Origin: WJKP01 sp964531215
GTDB taxonomy: Bacteria > Patescibacteriota > Patescibacteriia > CAIXNZ01
Direction of reading: 5' to 3'
Assembly (NCBI GenBank): GCA_964531215.1
Contig: CAZHFK010000007.1
Span: 1-33,102 of the forward strand
DNA length: 33,102 nucleotides
Position numbers and translations under genes: made by a program. The notes under the pieces were generated by a model. That model worked only from the letters and a program-made list of their open reading frames with translations, searched no databases and had not been told where the DNA came from. Below are positions 1 to 9,311 of the stretch, piece after piece. How positions within the stretch are numbered: position 1 is the first letter of the stretch; each line of letters begins with the position of its first letter.

Positions 1-14
1 TTAAATTAATAATT

Positions 15-548
15 TTATTTTTTTTGATATAGATAAATATAAATAATATTATCAGTAGGCTTAGATTTGTCTTTTTTCAGTAAAAAATCCTGCCAATTAT
101 TAATTTTAAAACAATAAGAAATTAAAACTAAATTTTCATCCACTTCTTTTTCTATTTTAGCGCCAATTTCCTGCATTGGTTCCTGATTAGCAAACACAAA
201 AACATAATCAGCCTGATTCAAAGCGGTTTTCATATAATCGCCTAATTTTATTTTTACATTTTTATATCTACCTAAATATTTTCTTAACTGGCAAATTAAA
301 TACAAAATCAATGACAATTCAATACCGATAAAATTAACCTGAGGATATTTTCTGGCAAAATAAAAAAGCACCTTGCCATTACCACAACCCAAATCATAAA
401 AAACTTTATTATCAGCTAATTCAATTAATTTATTTAAACGTTCTAAATCTTTTTGCCAAATCGGCACCCAAGGCACTTTATAACGAAAAATTAATAAGTA
501 TAAAAAAATAAGTAAAACAAGTGTTAAAAACAAATATAAAAAAGCCAT
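15..548 (-). CDS. Membrane-anchored SAM-dependent methyltransferase
   Basis: This 177-residue protein has one N-terminal hydrophobic helix (about residues 3-21) followed by a short class I methyltransferase-like domain. The SAM-binding motif I, DLGCGNGK, is at residues 52-59, and the acidic motif II region follows (FIGIELS, with Glu in the ribose-binding position). The domain is small and ends soon after the central beta strands, so the substrate cannot be read from it. Topology suggests an inner-membrane anchor with a cytoplasmic enzyme. It starts at ATG 4 nt after the cysS stop, so it is probably co-transcribed as the last gene of that unit. No Shine-Dalgarno site is visible. The fold is well supported; the substrate is unknown. 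Confidence 0.8.
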   Translation of the reverse strand: MAFLYLFLTLVLLIFLYLLIFRYKVPWVPIWQKDLERLNKLIELADNKVFYDLGCGNGKVLFYFARKYPQVNFIGIELSLILYLICQLRKYLGRYKNVKIKLGDYMKTALNQADYVFVFANQEPMQEIGAKIEKEVDENLVLISYCFKINNWQDFLLKKDKSKPTDNIIYIYLYQKK

Positions 549-552
549 AAGC

Positions 553-1956
553 TTACTTCAGCTTTTTAATTACCTGGCCATTATCAGTATCTTCAACTCG
601 ATAACCTAATTGATTTATCTTATCCCTTAATTTATCTGATTGCTCCCAATCTTTGATTGCTCTGGCTGCTTCACGCTGTTCAACAAATTTAATTACTTTT
701 GCAGGAATTTTAATTTTTTCTCTTTGGGCTAAATTCAATCCCAATACTTGATCAAAATCAAAACTAGTGGCTAATTTATCAGCTTCACTTAAATCTGATT
801 TCAAAACATCATGTACTACTGCCAAAGCCTGCGGGATATTAAAATCATCACTAATCGCTTTAATAAACTCTGCCTTAAATTCAGCATTGATTCTGCCTTT
901 TTTCTCACCCAAACTCAATATTTGATTTTTTAAATGATCATAACCGTTTTGGGCGGCTTCAAGAGCTTGCCAAGTAAAATTTTGTTTGGAACGATAATGC
1001 GCTTGCAGAAAAAAATAACGTAAAGCTAATGGGTCAAATCCCTTATCTTCTATTTCTCGCAAAGCATAACTAGTGCCTTCTGATTTTGCCATTTTACCAT
1101 TATCAACTGTTAAATGTTCGTTATGCAACCAATAATTAACGAATTTAGCCTGATTAGCTGATTCACTCTGGGCAATCTCATTAGTATGATGAACCGGAAT
1201 ATGTTCTACTCCACCCATATGAATATCAATGGTCTTGCCTAAATATTTTTTACTCATAGCCGAACATTCAATATGCCAGCCAGGAAACCCCTCACCGTCT
1301 TTAACCAAAGAAGATTCAAAAGGCGAAAACCAAGTTTGTAAAGCGTTTTTATGTTTACCGGCTTTAAAAAACCAAAGAGCAAAATCAGCCGGATGTTTTT
1401 TGCCAGGATCTTCAACATCTCCCTTACCGGCTCCTTTAATTTGTTCATCCAATTTTTGGCCGGATAACTGATTATAATTAGGCGCCTTGCTTACATCAAA
1501 ATAAACAGCCAAATCAGTCGTATAGGCACAACCTTTATCCAATAAAATCTTAACCATATCAATCATTTCTTTAACATGATTGGTGGCTAAAGGCTTTATT
1601 TCAGGTTCTAAGATATTTAATTTCTTAACATCTTGCTCAAAAATCTTAATATATTTTTGAGCAATCTGCTGCGGACTTAAACCTTCACGTTCGGCGCCTT
1701 TCGCTATTTTATCTTCACCTTCGTCCTGATCAGAAGTCAAATGCCCGACATCGGTATAATTACGAACCAGTTTTACTTTATAGCCCAAATAACGCAACGA
1801 ACGATTAACCACATCAGCCATTACCATACCGCGCAAATTACCAATATGCTGTGTCCAGTAAACTGTCGGGCCGCAATGATAAAATTTAACCACTTTATCT
1901 TTAAGTGGCTTAAATTCTTCTTTTTCTTTAGTTAATGTATTATAAATTTTTAACAT
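553..1956 (-). CDS. cysS: Cysteinyl-tRNA synthetase
   Basis: This class I aminoacyl-tRNA synthetase charges tRNA-Cys in the cytoplasm. The 467-residue length is normal for the family. Visible signatures are the N-terminal YHCGPTVY segment with zinc ligand Cys28, the HIGN form of the HIGH motif at 37-40, the zinc/cysteine-binding segment GWHIECSAMS with Cys231, the later ligands His256 and Glu260, and a KMAKS loop at 288-292 (a variant of KMSKS). A C-terminal helical anticodon-binding region follows. The ATG start gives an N-terminus that fits the family. It lies 22 nt downstream of the prepilin peptidase gene. Nothing is unusual beyond the KMAKS variant. Confidence 0.97.
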   Translation of the reverse strand: MLKIYNTLTKEKEEFKPLKDKVVKFYHCGPTVYWTQHIGNLRGMVMADVVNRSLRYLGYKVKLVRNYTDVGHLTSDQDEGEDKIAKGAEREGLSPQQIAQKYIKIFEQDVKKLNILEPEIKPLATNHVKEMIDMVKILLDKGCAYTTDLAVYFDVSKAPNYNQLSGQKLDEQIKGAGKGDVEDPGKKHPADFALWFFKAGKHKNALQTWFSPFESSLVKDGEGFPGWHIECSAMSKKYLGKTIDIHMGGVEHIPVHHTNEIAQSESANQAKFVNYWLHNEHLTVDNGKMAKSEGTSYALREIEDKGFDPLALRYFFLQAHYRSKQNFTWQALEAAQNGYDHLKNQILSLGEKKGRINAEFKAEFIKAISDDFNIPQALAVVHDVLKSDLSEADKLATSFDFDQVLGLNLAQREKIKIPAKVIKFVEQREAARAIKDWEQSDKLRDKINQLGYRVEDTDNGQVIKKLK

Positions 1957-1978
1957 AATTATATTTTAACAAAAATAC

Positions 1979-3490
1979 TTAACGATGCAAAATATATTCA
2001 TAAATTAAATGAATAATAGAACTTTGAGTTAATAAAGTAATCACAACTCCCAGCAACATAAATGGAGCAAAAGAAAATGTTTTATGAAGTATAATATGTT
2101 TAACCGGCTCCAATCCCTTCTCTTCAATTTCTTTATTTCTTTCTTCAATCATATTTTTTAATTTCAGCGCTTGTTCTTTTGTTAAACGCCCACTGATGGA
2201 TTTTAAAAATTTCTGAACATCATCAGTTGATTTTAATATATTATCTAAATCATTTTGCTGTTTTTCGCTTAATTTCTGATTAATCTTTTCAATTAAAGCT
2301 TTATCAGCATCTTTTTGCCATTTATAGCTTAAACCCTTGCTAATTAAATTGGGCATAGCCCTTAATCTAAAACTTTTCAAAATATCAATAGAATCTTTTT
2401 GTTTTTCGTCATCTGATTTGTTTTTTCTGTTAATTAAAGACTGCAGTAATTGCCAATCTTCATCAGGTAATTTTTCCTGTAATTCTCTTTTAAGACTATC
2501 AAAATCAACCCGACTGCCCATCATCTGCCTTATAAACTTTTTATTTATAAAAATACCCTGATCAATTACCTCAACTGGTATCAATTTAACTTCAGCTGAA
2601 TTATATAAAAACTGTCCCAAAGCTCGTCCGTATTTAAAAATATAAAAATATGACATCATGAAAATTATTTGTAAAGCAAAAACTTGATGTAATTCAGCAA
2701 AAACCTGCTCATGGAAATAAATATAACCAATAATAAAATAAGCCGATACCGCAATTAAAACAATAAAAACTTTTTCTTTTAAAAAAGCTCTCAATGGTTT
2801 TAAAATAACAAAACCCATAAAAAAATAACTAGCATAAACTAAATGCCCCAAATAAGGATCTAAAAAAACATTAACTTTATTTCTTAATAATTGGAAAAAA
2901 ATTAAAATTAATAAAAAACTAAGACCCGTATTCAGATATTCTTTTAATTTTGCTTTAGAAAATTTATTTTTCGCTTTATGTTTGGCAAAATATTCTTTAA
3001 GTAATTGGGGATTTTTCAAATAATTAATCAATAACCCAACAGGATAAATCAACATCTTAATTAATAAATAAATAAAAATCGGAATTATTATATTGATTAA
3101 CAAATTAAAAGCCGGGAAAACCGGCAAATAAGAATTTTGATAAAAACTTAAAGGAATTAAAAAAACATAAAGGGTAAAAAGCTTGGCGTCTCCTCCAGCC
3201 CATAATTTAAAATACCATAAGACAAAAGCCAAAATAAAGGCAATTAAAGTGTTAATTAAAACTTTAAAATAATATTCCGGGGTTAAATAATTATCAATGG
3301 CGATAATTTCAAACCGGTTCAGTATGGTTATTAAAAATAAAATAATATAATAAACAAGACCAATATAAATACCTAATCTGATATATTTATTTTTAATTTT
3401 ATTTTCCCGAAAATCACCAATAGTTAATATTAATCCAATTATAATAATAAACGGAATAATAAAATAATCAATTAACCAATTTAATACCAT
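1979..3490 (-). CDS. A24-type prepilin peptidase with long C-terminal extension
   Basis: This is a multi-pass membrane aspartyl protease of the type IV prepilin leader peptidase class. The two expected catalytic Asp sites are visible: D26 in GDFRENKIKN and D101 in AGGDAKL (the GxGD-type motif). At 503 residues it is about twice the usual 220-260, and the N-terminal double-CxxC domain of PilD is absent. After more hydrophobic helices there is a charged, probably helical cytoplasmic region (about residues 300-470, with many Lys/Glu/Asp) and a final hydrophobic helix near the C-terminus. It probably processes type IV pilin-like or competence pilin signal peptides. No pilin genes lie in the window. 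The role of the extension is unknown. Confidence 0.85.
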   Translation of the reverse strand: MVLNWLIDYFIIPFIIIIGLILTIGDFRENKIKNKYIRLGIYIGLVYYIILFLITILNRFEIIAIDNYLTPEYYFKVLINTLIAFILAFVLWYFKLWAGGDAKLFTLYVFLIPLSFYQNSYLPVFPAFNLLINIIIPIFIYLLIKMLIYPVGLLINYLKNPQLLKEYFAKHKAKNKFSKAKLKEYLNTGLSFLLILIFFQLLRNKVNVFLDPYLGHLVYASYFFMGFVILKPLRAFLKEKVFIVLIAVSAYFIIGYIYFHEQVFAELHQVFALQIIFMMSYFYIFKYGRALGQFLYNSAEVKLIPVEVIDQGIFINKKFIRQMMGSRVDFDSLKRELQEKLPDEDWQLLQSLINRKNKSDDEKQKDSIDILKSFRLRAMPNLISKGLSYKWQKDADKALIEKINQKLSEKQQNDLDNILKSTDDVQKFLKSISGRLTKEQALKLKNMIEERNKEIEEKGLEPVKHIILHKTFSFAPFMLLGVVITLLTQSSIIHLIYEYILHR

Positions 3491-3559
3491 AAATTTAATT
3501 ATTTAACTGATTTAAATTCCTGCTAGACATAAATCTGCAGATATTCTTTGCAGGGGCAT

Positions 3560-3694
3560 TCACATATTTTGAAAATATTTATATACTTCAAATTCTTTTC
3601 GTTTAATTTCCCATTCTGTGTGGCGATAATCAACATAACCGGTGATTATGTTTTCAGTATAATCATACCTAAATCTAATAAGAAATATTTTCAT
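3560..3694 (-). CDS. Possible 44-aa small protein
   Basis: A short open frame begins at ATG (3694) and ends at TGA (3560), inside the spacer of about 285 nt between the prepilin peptidase and the radical SAM island. The predicted peptide starts MKIFLIRFRY and is rich in charged and aromatic residues, which looks more like a beta-hairpin protein or gene fragment than random AT-rich translation. No Shine-Dalgarno site precedes it. A TATAAT-like element lies near 3740 on the same strand. I do not recognise a family. It may be a real small gene, a remnant of a decayed gene, or chance. The rest of the spacer (3491-3559 and 3695-3775) shows nothing I can name. Confidence 0.3.
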   Translation of the reverse strand: MKIFLIRFRYDYTENIITGYVDYRHTEWEIKRKEFEVYKYFQNM

Positions 3695-3775
3695 AGAAAA
3701 TCAATTCATAATAATAAAATCCAATCCACGCTTCTTTATATTATAAAAGTTGAACGATTAAAACTTATTATGATT

Positions 3776-5592
3776 TCAATATAATTTATCATTAACATAT
3801 TTAAAATAATCCCAAAATTTTCTAATTGTCTGATTATTGTATTTTTTAATTTTCATAATGCGATAAATTAATTCATTTAAAAATAAAAATTTAATTTGTT
3901 TAATATCTTCATCGGTAAAAACATAATTAATATTCTGGCTAATTTCTTCCAGAATTAAATCAATATCAATTAAATAATGAGCATTTGATTCATTAATAAG
4001 ATCGACTATATATCTTGCTAAACAATAATTTATTGGATAAAAATTTTCTAAAATATGCTCCGTTTCTATAACAGCTGAATTATTAACATCTTGAATTATT
4101 TCAAAATTATTATAAGGCACAAAAACCTGTTTCCTTAAGCCACTAATTTTATCAAATTGATCATTATAGGCTTTAATATAATTATCAATATTTATATTTT
4201 TTGTTTCCATTAATAAATACTCCTTTGTCTCACTGATAATTTTAGTTATTTTATTCAAAATAGCGTCTCTTTTAAAATCTTGCTTAAATTGTAAAACTCT
4301 ATTATCGCAAATAAAAAATTTCAAAAAAGCAAACAATAATTTTTTACAAGAATACAAATCAGTTTTTTCACCTTCTATATACTCATACAGCTTAATTATT
4401 TTATCTTCAAATATAAAATATGGTAATTTATTTTTATTAGTAATTAAATTTTGTAATGGCACAAAATCAGATAAAACGCTAATAAGTTTTTTTTCTTCAA
4501 TTATATTTTTTAATTGTTGTTTACTCTTAAATTTATAATTTTTAAAAATTATCTTCTTATCACCAAAAATTAATAAATGGACGTCTCCGCAACTATGGCC
4601 CATAAACTTATAAGAATTCTTAAAATTATCGAATCCATATAATTCTTCGATTTTTGAAATCAAATTGAAATTAATATTCGACTGCTCAAAATTATCAGGA
4701 ATATCAGATACTGGCACAAACTCATCCCAGCCATATATTTTAGGATATTCTTTCCACGGCCCCTCACATATATTAAAATATNNNNNNNNNNGCAATTTTC
4801 GTTTTTTTGTTTGCCGCTATTTTTTCTATAAAATTCATAATCTTCCATAATATTTTCAGCAACGACCTTAGTTTGCGGGATATTACCTTCAGCAATATAT
4901 TGCTCGTATCCTATCATTAAACAATAAGGGATTGCTTCGGTCATAACTTTTTTACCAGCCTTAATACCGATATCCAAACCATCTTTAACAAAAGGCATCA
5001 CTTCTGATTTTTCAGGAACTAACCAATCCTTGTTTTGCCAAGCAGTACCAATAATATGAATGTAAGCAAACTGGAACTGATTAACATCAAAACCGACAAA
5101 CAATTTTGCCAAGTTGGGTAAATCCTTATAATTCAATGAATTAATAACGGTATTGGTTAAAACATATTGGTCTAAACTTCTTAAATTCTTTATGCCCTGA
5201 ACTACTTGTTGCCAAGAACCAGGACTTCTAGTTAATCTGTCATGTATTTTTGATTTGGAAGAATGTAAGGCTGGTGAAAATTCAGTTGCTCCGGCAGCTA
5301 TAATTTTTTTGCAAAAACTCAAATATGAAAAAAGCCTACCATTTGATTGTAATTGGATAGTTTCAAAACCTAATTTATGAGCATAATTTACGGCCTCGAT
5401 AATTTTAGGATAAATTGTCGGTTCACCACCGGTAAAAACAACTCCAGAAATACCTTCTTGCTTAGCCATACTTAAAGCTGATTTAACTTCTGCAAAAGAT
5501 TTACTTTTCAATCGATGTCTTTTATCCCCTTGAACGCAAAATTCGCACAAATTATTACATGCAAAACTTATTTTTATATCAATTCTATCCAT
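3776..5592 (-). CDS. Radical SAM enzyme (array copy 1) fused to a kinase-like C-terminal domain; interrupted by assembly gap
   Basis: The N-terminal part has the radical SAM cluster motif C12-x3-C16-x2-C19, GGEP at 55-58, an ALHSS segment and the PxC motif AIPYCLMIGYE. The run then reaches one Cys (ENC) and meets ten Ns. Beyond the gap, in another frame, the sequence resumes with YFNICEGPW...GWDEF, which is the end of the CxxCx5CxG tail seen in every paralog of the array. The two halves are therefore best read as one gene, with four codons lost in the gap. The frame then runs on without a stop for about 310 more residues, giving roughly 605 in all. That extension begins GHSCGDVHLLIFGDKKIIFKNY and resembles the N-lobe of APH-type kinases, but no HGD-type catalytic loop is obvious. 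It sits 2 nt from its neighbour. A two-gene reading remains possible. Confidence 0.65.
4782..4791. other. Assembly gap (10 N) inside radical SAM copy 1
   Basis: Ten Ns interrupt the gene where the C-terminal cysteine motif should be. The TGC codon just before the gap and the TAT codon just after it (minus strand) must be separated by four codons to rebuild CxxCx5C as in the paralogs. One known base (4781) lies on the far side, so the true gap should be about 11 nt. The N count is a placeholder. Confidence 0.9.
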
Positions 5593-5594
5593 AA

Positions 5595-6464
5595 TTATTT
5601 TTTAAATATATTAAAATCATATTTCTTAGTATATAAATCATAAATCCCAGGACATTGAGTAGCAAATTCACATTTTTGACAAAAAACATATTTTCGAAAA
5701 TATTTAGTAACATCGTCAGACAAACCAGAAAAAATAACATTAAAAATTTGCTTATTAGGATTAAGACAAAAAGGCATATTGTTCAAAGTATAACGACCCG
5801 TTTTAACTGCTCGTAAAACCGCAATAATTTCTTCAAATCTTGGCATTAAATATTCATAATATTCGCGCCTATTTTCATTGGGATACCAAATAAACAAATT
5901 AACCTGATCAATTCTTAATATTCTTAATAATCTTAATAATTTAGGGATATTATCTAATGATTGCTTAATTAACGGTATATTAACCTCGAGCCAAATAGAA
6001 TTTTCCAATAAAACTTTAAGGCCATTAATTAAACGATTAAAACTGCCGTGAGTCAAACTAACTGATTCATGAGTTTTACTATCATAACCTGCCAAAGTAA
6101 CAACAACATGAGTTAACCCTGAATTAATTAATTCTTTTGTTTTTCCTTTATCCGAAAAAACCCCACCAGGAGTAATAATCTTGATTTTTTTATAATGATA
6201 AGCCTTGGCCATTTTGATTAATTTTGCCAAATGGGGGGAACTTGTACAATCATCGCCAATAAACACGACTTCTTCAATCTTACCACTTGCTTGTCTTATT
6301 TTATTCTGACACAATTTAAAATTTTCCAATTGTTGACTTTTCTTTGGATATGATTTTTTTTCTTTGTTTAAATCAGGATTTAAAACATATTTAAAATTAT
6401 CAGAGCAATATATACAATACTGATCACAATTGGTTAGCAATTCTAATTCTAATCTTTTTGACAT
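5595..6464 (-). CDS. Divergent radical SAM enzyme (array copy 2)
   Basis: This roughly 289-residue member of the tandem radical SAM family keeps the cluster motif CDQYCIYC near the N-terminus and the C-terminal CQKCEFATQCPG auxiliary-cluster motif, and has the MPFC segment (PxC motif) between them. It departs from its siblings in two conserved places: the GGE loop reads IGDDC, and the usual S-h-H-[GS] segment reads TLAGY. Cofactor handling or substrate may therefore differ. I start it at the ATG at 6464, one base after the stop of the upstream gene, because this puts the first Cys at residue 13 as in the paralogs. An ATG at 6479 adds five residues and overlaps the upstream gene. Its function is unknown. 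Confidence 0.8.
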   Translation of the reverse strand: MSKRLELELLTNCDQYCIYCSDNFKYVLNPDLNKEKKSYPKKSQQLENFKLCQNKIRQASGKIEEVVFIGDDCTSSPHLAKLIKMAKAYHYKKIKIITPGGVFSDKGKTKELINSGLTHVVVTLAGYDSKTHESVSLTHGSFNRLINGLKVLLENSIWLEVNIPLIKQSLDNIPKLLRLLRILRIDQVNLFIWYPNENRREYYEYLMPRFEEIIAVLRAVKTGRYTLNNMPFCLNPNKQIFNVIFSGLSDDVTKYFRKYVFCQKCEFATQCPGIYDLYTKKYDFNIFKK

Positions 6465-6465
6465 A

Positions 6466-7323
6466 TTATTTAAACTCATTATCTCCGTGAATATCTATAT
6501 AACCTCGCCAAATACCGAGGCAATATTTTTCATCTTGACATTTTTGACATCTATTTAATTTAATTTTATTTGATAAATTTTTTACTAAATCATTATTTTT
6601 CCCAGCATATTTTAAATTACGATATTCCACTGAATTTTCCTTGTAACCAGGCACAAAACATACTGGCACACCACATGCCGGATTATTAAATGTAATATTA
6701 TTTTTTTGGCAATATTTATAAGCTAAAATCAAATGAGGTACTATCTGACTTAATTTTGGCACTAAAAAATGATTATCATGTGCCCTCCCCTGACTAACAA
6801 TAAAAGAATAATCAATACTTTCTATATCTGAAAATTGTTTATGAATCATTTTGGTTAAATTTAATAAATGACCATAATTCTTACTATTAATCACAATATT
6901 TAATCTCACCCTGACCCTTTCTGCCAATAAATTTTTTATAGATTGGTAAACTTTTAAAAAACCGCCTGGCATATTGGTCAAATAATCATAAACCCTCGGA
7001 TCATGCGAATGAAAACCGATAAAAACAGAATTTAAACCCGCTTTAATAAAATCTTTAACCTTTTCCGGATCCTCAAAAATAATCCCGTTGGTTTGCAATT
7101 CAATTGATTTTGCTCCTTTATCATAAGCATATTTTATAACAGAAACAATTTTAGGATAAATAGTCGGTTCGCCACCAGAAAAAATTAATTCCCTATCATT
7201 TTTTGACAAAACTAAATCAATTTTTTCTTGAATATCTGAAATATCTAAATCGGGCACCTGCTCAGTAAAATTACAAAACAAGCATTGCTGGTTGCATTTA
7301 TCTGTTAATCTAATCAGAGCCAT
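6466..7323 (-). CDS. Radical SAM enzyme with SPASM-like tail (array copy 3)
   Basis: This 285-residue protein has the radical SAM cluster motif C10-x3-C14-x2-C17, SGGEPT at 49-54, ELQTNG in the next strand, and GFHSHD in the family-specific H-x-H segment. NIVINSKNY follows, then VPVCFVPGY (PxC motif), and CQKCQDEKYCLG near the end. The PxC cysteine plus CxxCx5C could bind a second iron-sulfur cluster with four Cys ligands. It resembles COG0535-type oxidoreductases, which often act on peptides or cofactors. It lies 2 nt after the carbamoyltransferase gene and just before copy 2. The substrate is unknown. Confidence 0.88.
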   Translation of the reverse strand: MALIRLTDKCNQQCLFCNFTEQVPDLDISDIQEKIDLVLSKNDRELIFSGGEPTIYPKIVSVIKYAYDKGAKSIELQTNGIIFEDPEKVKDFIKAGLNSVFIGFHSHDPRVYDYLTNMPGGFLKVYQSIKNLLAERVRVRLNIVINSKNYGHLLNLTKMIHKQFSDIESIDYSFIVSQGRAHDNHFLVPKLSQIVPHLILAYKYCQKNNITFNNPACGVPVCFVPGYKENSVEYRNLKYAGKNNDLVKNLSNKIKLNRCQKCQDEKYCLGIWRGYIDIHGDNEFK

Positions 7324-7325
7324 AA

Positions 7326-9308
7326 TTAAAAATTAAAATTAATTCTTGAAATATTTTTTGACAATAATTTAGATATAAATTCAAACAAGGCATGACTATT
7401 CACGTCCTCACTTAATTTAATATGCTGATCAATCCCAAAAACAAAACCATTGACTTCTCTTTCATTTTTCAAATTAAACAAATCTCTGGCTTTTTTGTCA
7501 ATCAAAATAAATTTAATTTCCTCACAATCTCTATCAATAAAAAATAATTCTAAATATAATTTATTATCCTTAATTTTATCTTTAATCAATAAACAGTTTA
7601 CAAATTTAAGACCTGAAATTTTATCCCCAATTTTTAAAGGAAATAATAATTTTTCATATTTTTTAATTAATTCTCGCGTTATTTCCAAGCCAAGAAAATT
7701 TAAATAAAATAAATTTCGTTTTTCTAAATCATACTCATCTTTATCAATAATATAATTCCCAATGATTAAAATATCTATATCAGTATTAATAAAAGTATTA
7801 ATTGCATCAGCTGGTGTTTCTACAATTGGTTCCTGTTTATTAAAAGATGTATTTAAAAGCAAGGGGAGACCAGTTTGTTTATAAAACTCATTAAGTAAAT
7901 CATAAAACAAACCATTATTTTGATCTACAGTTTGAATTCTAGAAGTATTATCAACATGCAAAACACCAGGGACTTTCTCTTTTTTATTTTCATTAACCTT
8001 GGCAATTAATAGCATATATGGACTTTCATGTTGCAAATCAAAATAATCATTTAAATGCTCTTTTAAAATACTGGCTGCATACGGTCGAAAATTTTCTCGA
8101 AATTTAATTTTCTGATTTAATAAACCTTTGATTTTATTACTTCTCGGATCAGCTAAAATACTCCGATTACCCAAAGCACGAGGACCAAATTCAGCACCAT
8201 TTTGAAACCAACTTACAATTTTACCTTGTGCGATTTTTTTAGAAGCATACCTTACAATGTCCTTAGTTGTTCTTTCCTCAATTTCTAGGTTTAATAAACC
8301 ACAAATAGCACTTTTAATTTCATGATTAGGATAAGCTTTACCAAAATAAACATTATTAAATTCAATGCGTTCAAACTTATTTAAAACTTTATGCCATCCA
8401 TATAAAACACCTCCGATTGCCAAACCATCATCAGTAGCTGCTGGTTGAATAAATAAATCTTTAATAGATGTTTTATCTAAAATTTTTTTATTTACCAAAC
8501 CATTCAGAAAGACGCCACCAGCTAAACATAAATTATCTTGGTTATTATTATCTAAAATATTTATTTTACACAAAATAACTTTAGCCAATTCAGCTTGAAC
8601 CTTACTGGCCAAATCAACGCATTTTTTATCTCCTTGTTGCCATTGATTATTGCCATTAAAGCTTTGCTGCCAATCTTTATTAAAACTTAATTTACCTTGC
8701 TGACATTCAATCATTTCAAAATTAATATTTTGATAATCTCCTAAAGGGGCTAATGCCATAACCTTACCTGCATCATGCATGTCTTGAAAACAATAACCAG
8801 CCACAAAATCATACATATGCCCCAAACTATCAATTGCATACTGCTGATCTAAAAATCTACTACAATATCTTTTATCAATAATTTTATATTTATTCTTATT
8901 AAACTGGTATAAACTCTCTGCTTCATATAAGCTTTGGGCTTGCTCTTTTTTTACGCTACCAGCCCCATCAGCCACGAAAACATTTGCTTTGGTAAAATTT
9001 GAACAATAAAAAACGCTATAAGCGTGCAACAAATGATGGCTAACTGAATATATTTTTATTTTATAATTATTTAAAATCTTCCTTAATTTTCCCAAGTAAT
9101 CTTTTTCAATAACTATAAAATCAACATCATCAAAATCTATATTTGCCTGATACAAACAATAATTAATCGCTTCAGTAATAATTACTCGCTGATGTTTTAC
9201 TCTAGTTATTCTTTCTGACTCTATAGCAACGACTATCTGATCATTTTTTAATAAACAGACACTGGCATCATGAGAAAGATTTACACCTAATATATAAATA
9301 TCATTCAT
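7326..9308 (-). CDS. NodU/CmcH-family carbamoyltransferase with C-terminal extension
   Basis: Family enzymes transfer a carbamoyl group from carbamoyl phosphate, through carbamoyl-AMP, to a hydroxyl of a sugar or natural product (NodU, CmcH, TobZ). The N-terminal domain starts ILGVNLSHDAS, with the metal-binding SHHLLHAY at 90-97 and VADGAGS at 112-118. The next parts are CLAGGVFLNG near 261-270, GAEFGPRALGNRSILADPR at 371-389 and KFRENFRPYAASIL. The family C-terminal part LPLLLNTSFNKQEP starts near 481. The family fold seems to end near residue 520; the last 140 residues are extra and I do not recognise them. It is embedded in the radical SAM array with 2-3 nt spacing on both sides, so it probably carbamoylates the island's product. 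The acceptor is unknown. Confidence 0.9.
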   Translation of the reverse strand: MNDIYILGVNLSHDASVCLLKNDQIVVAIESERITRVKHQRVIITEAINYCLYQANIDFDDVDFIVIEKDYLGKLRKILNNYKIKIYSVSHHLLHAYSVFYCSNFTKANVFVADGAGSVKKEQAQSLYEAESLYQFNKNKYKIIDKRYCSRFLDQQYAIDSLGHMYDFVAGYCFQDMHDAGKVMALAPLGDYQNINFEMIECQQGKLSFNKDWQQSFNGNNQWQQGDKKCVDLASKVQAELAKVILCKINILDNNNQDNLCLAGGVFLNGLVNKKILDKTSIKDLFIQPAATDDGLAIGGVLYGWHKVLNKFERIEFNNVYFGKAYPNHEIKSAICGLLNLEIEERTTKDIVRYASKKIAQGKIVSWFQNGAEFGPRALGNRSILADPRSNKIKGLLNQKIKFRENFRPYAASILKEHLNDYFDLQHESPYMLLIAKVNENKKEKVPGVLHVDNTSRIQTVDQNNGLFYDLLNEFYKQTGLPLLLNTSFNKQEPIVETPADAINTFINTDIDILIIGNYIIDKDEYDLEKRNLFYLNFLGLEITRELIKKYEKLLFPLKIGDKISGLKFVNCLLIKDKIKDNKLYLELFFIDRDCEEIKFILIDKKARDLFNLKNEREVNGFVFGIDQHIKLSEDVNSHALFEFISKLLSKNISRINFNF

Positions 9309-9311
9309 AAA

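Noticed and set aside
1229..1935. Plus- and minus-strand open frames inside cysS
   Set aside because: They are shadows of the cysS frame with no protein-like features.
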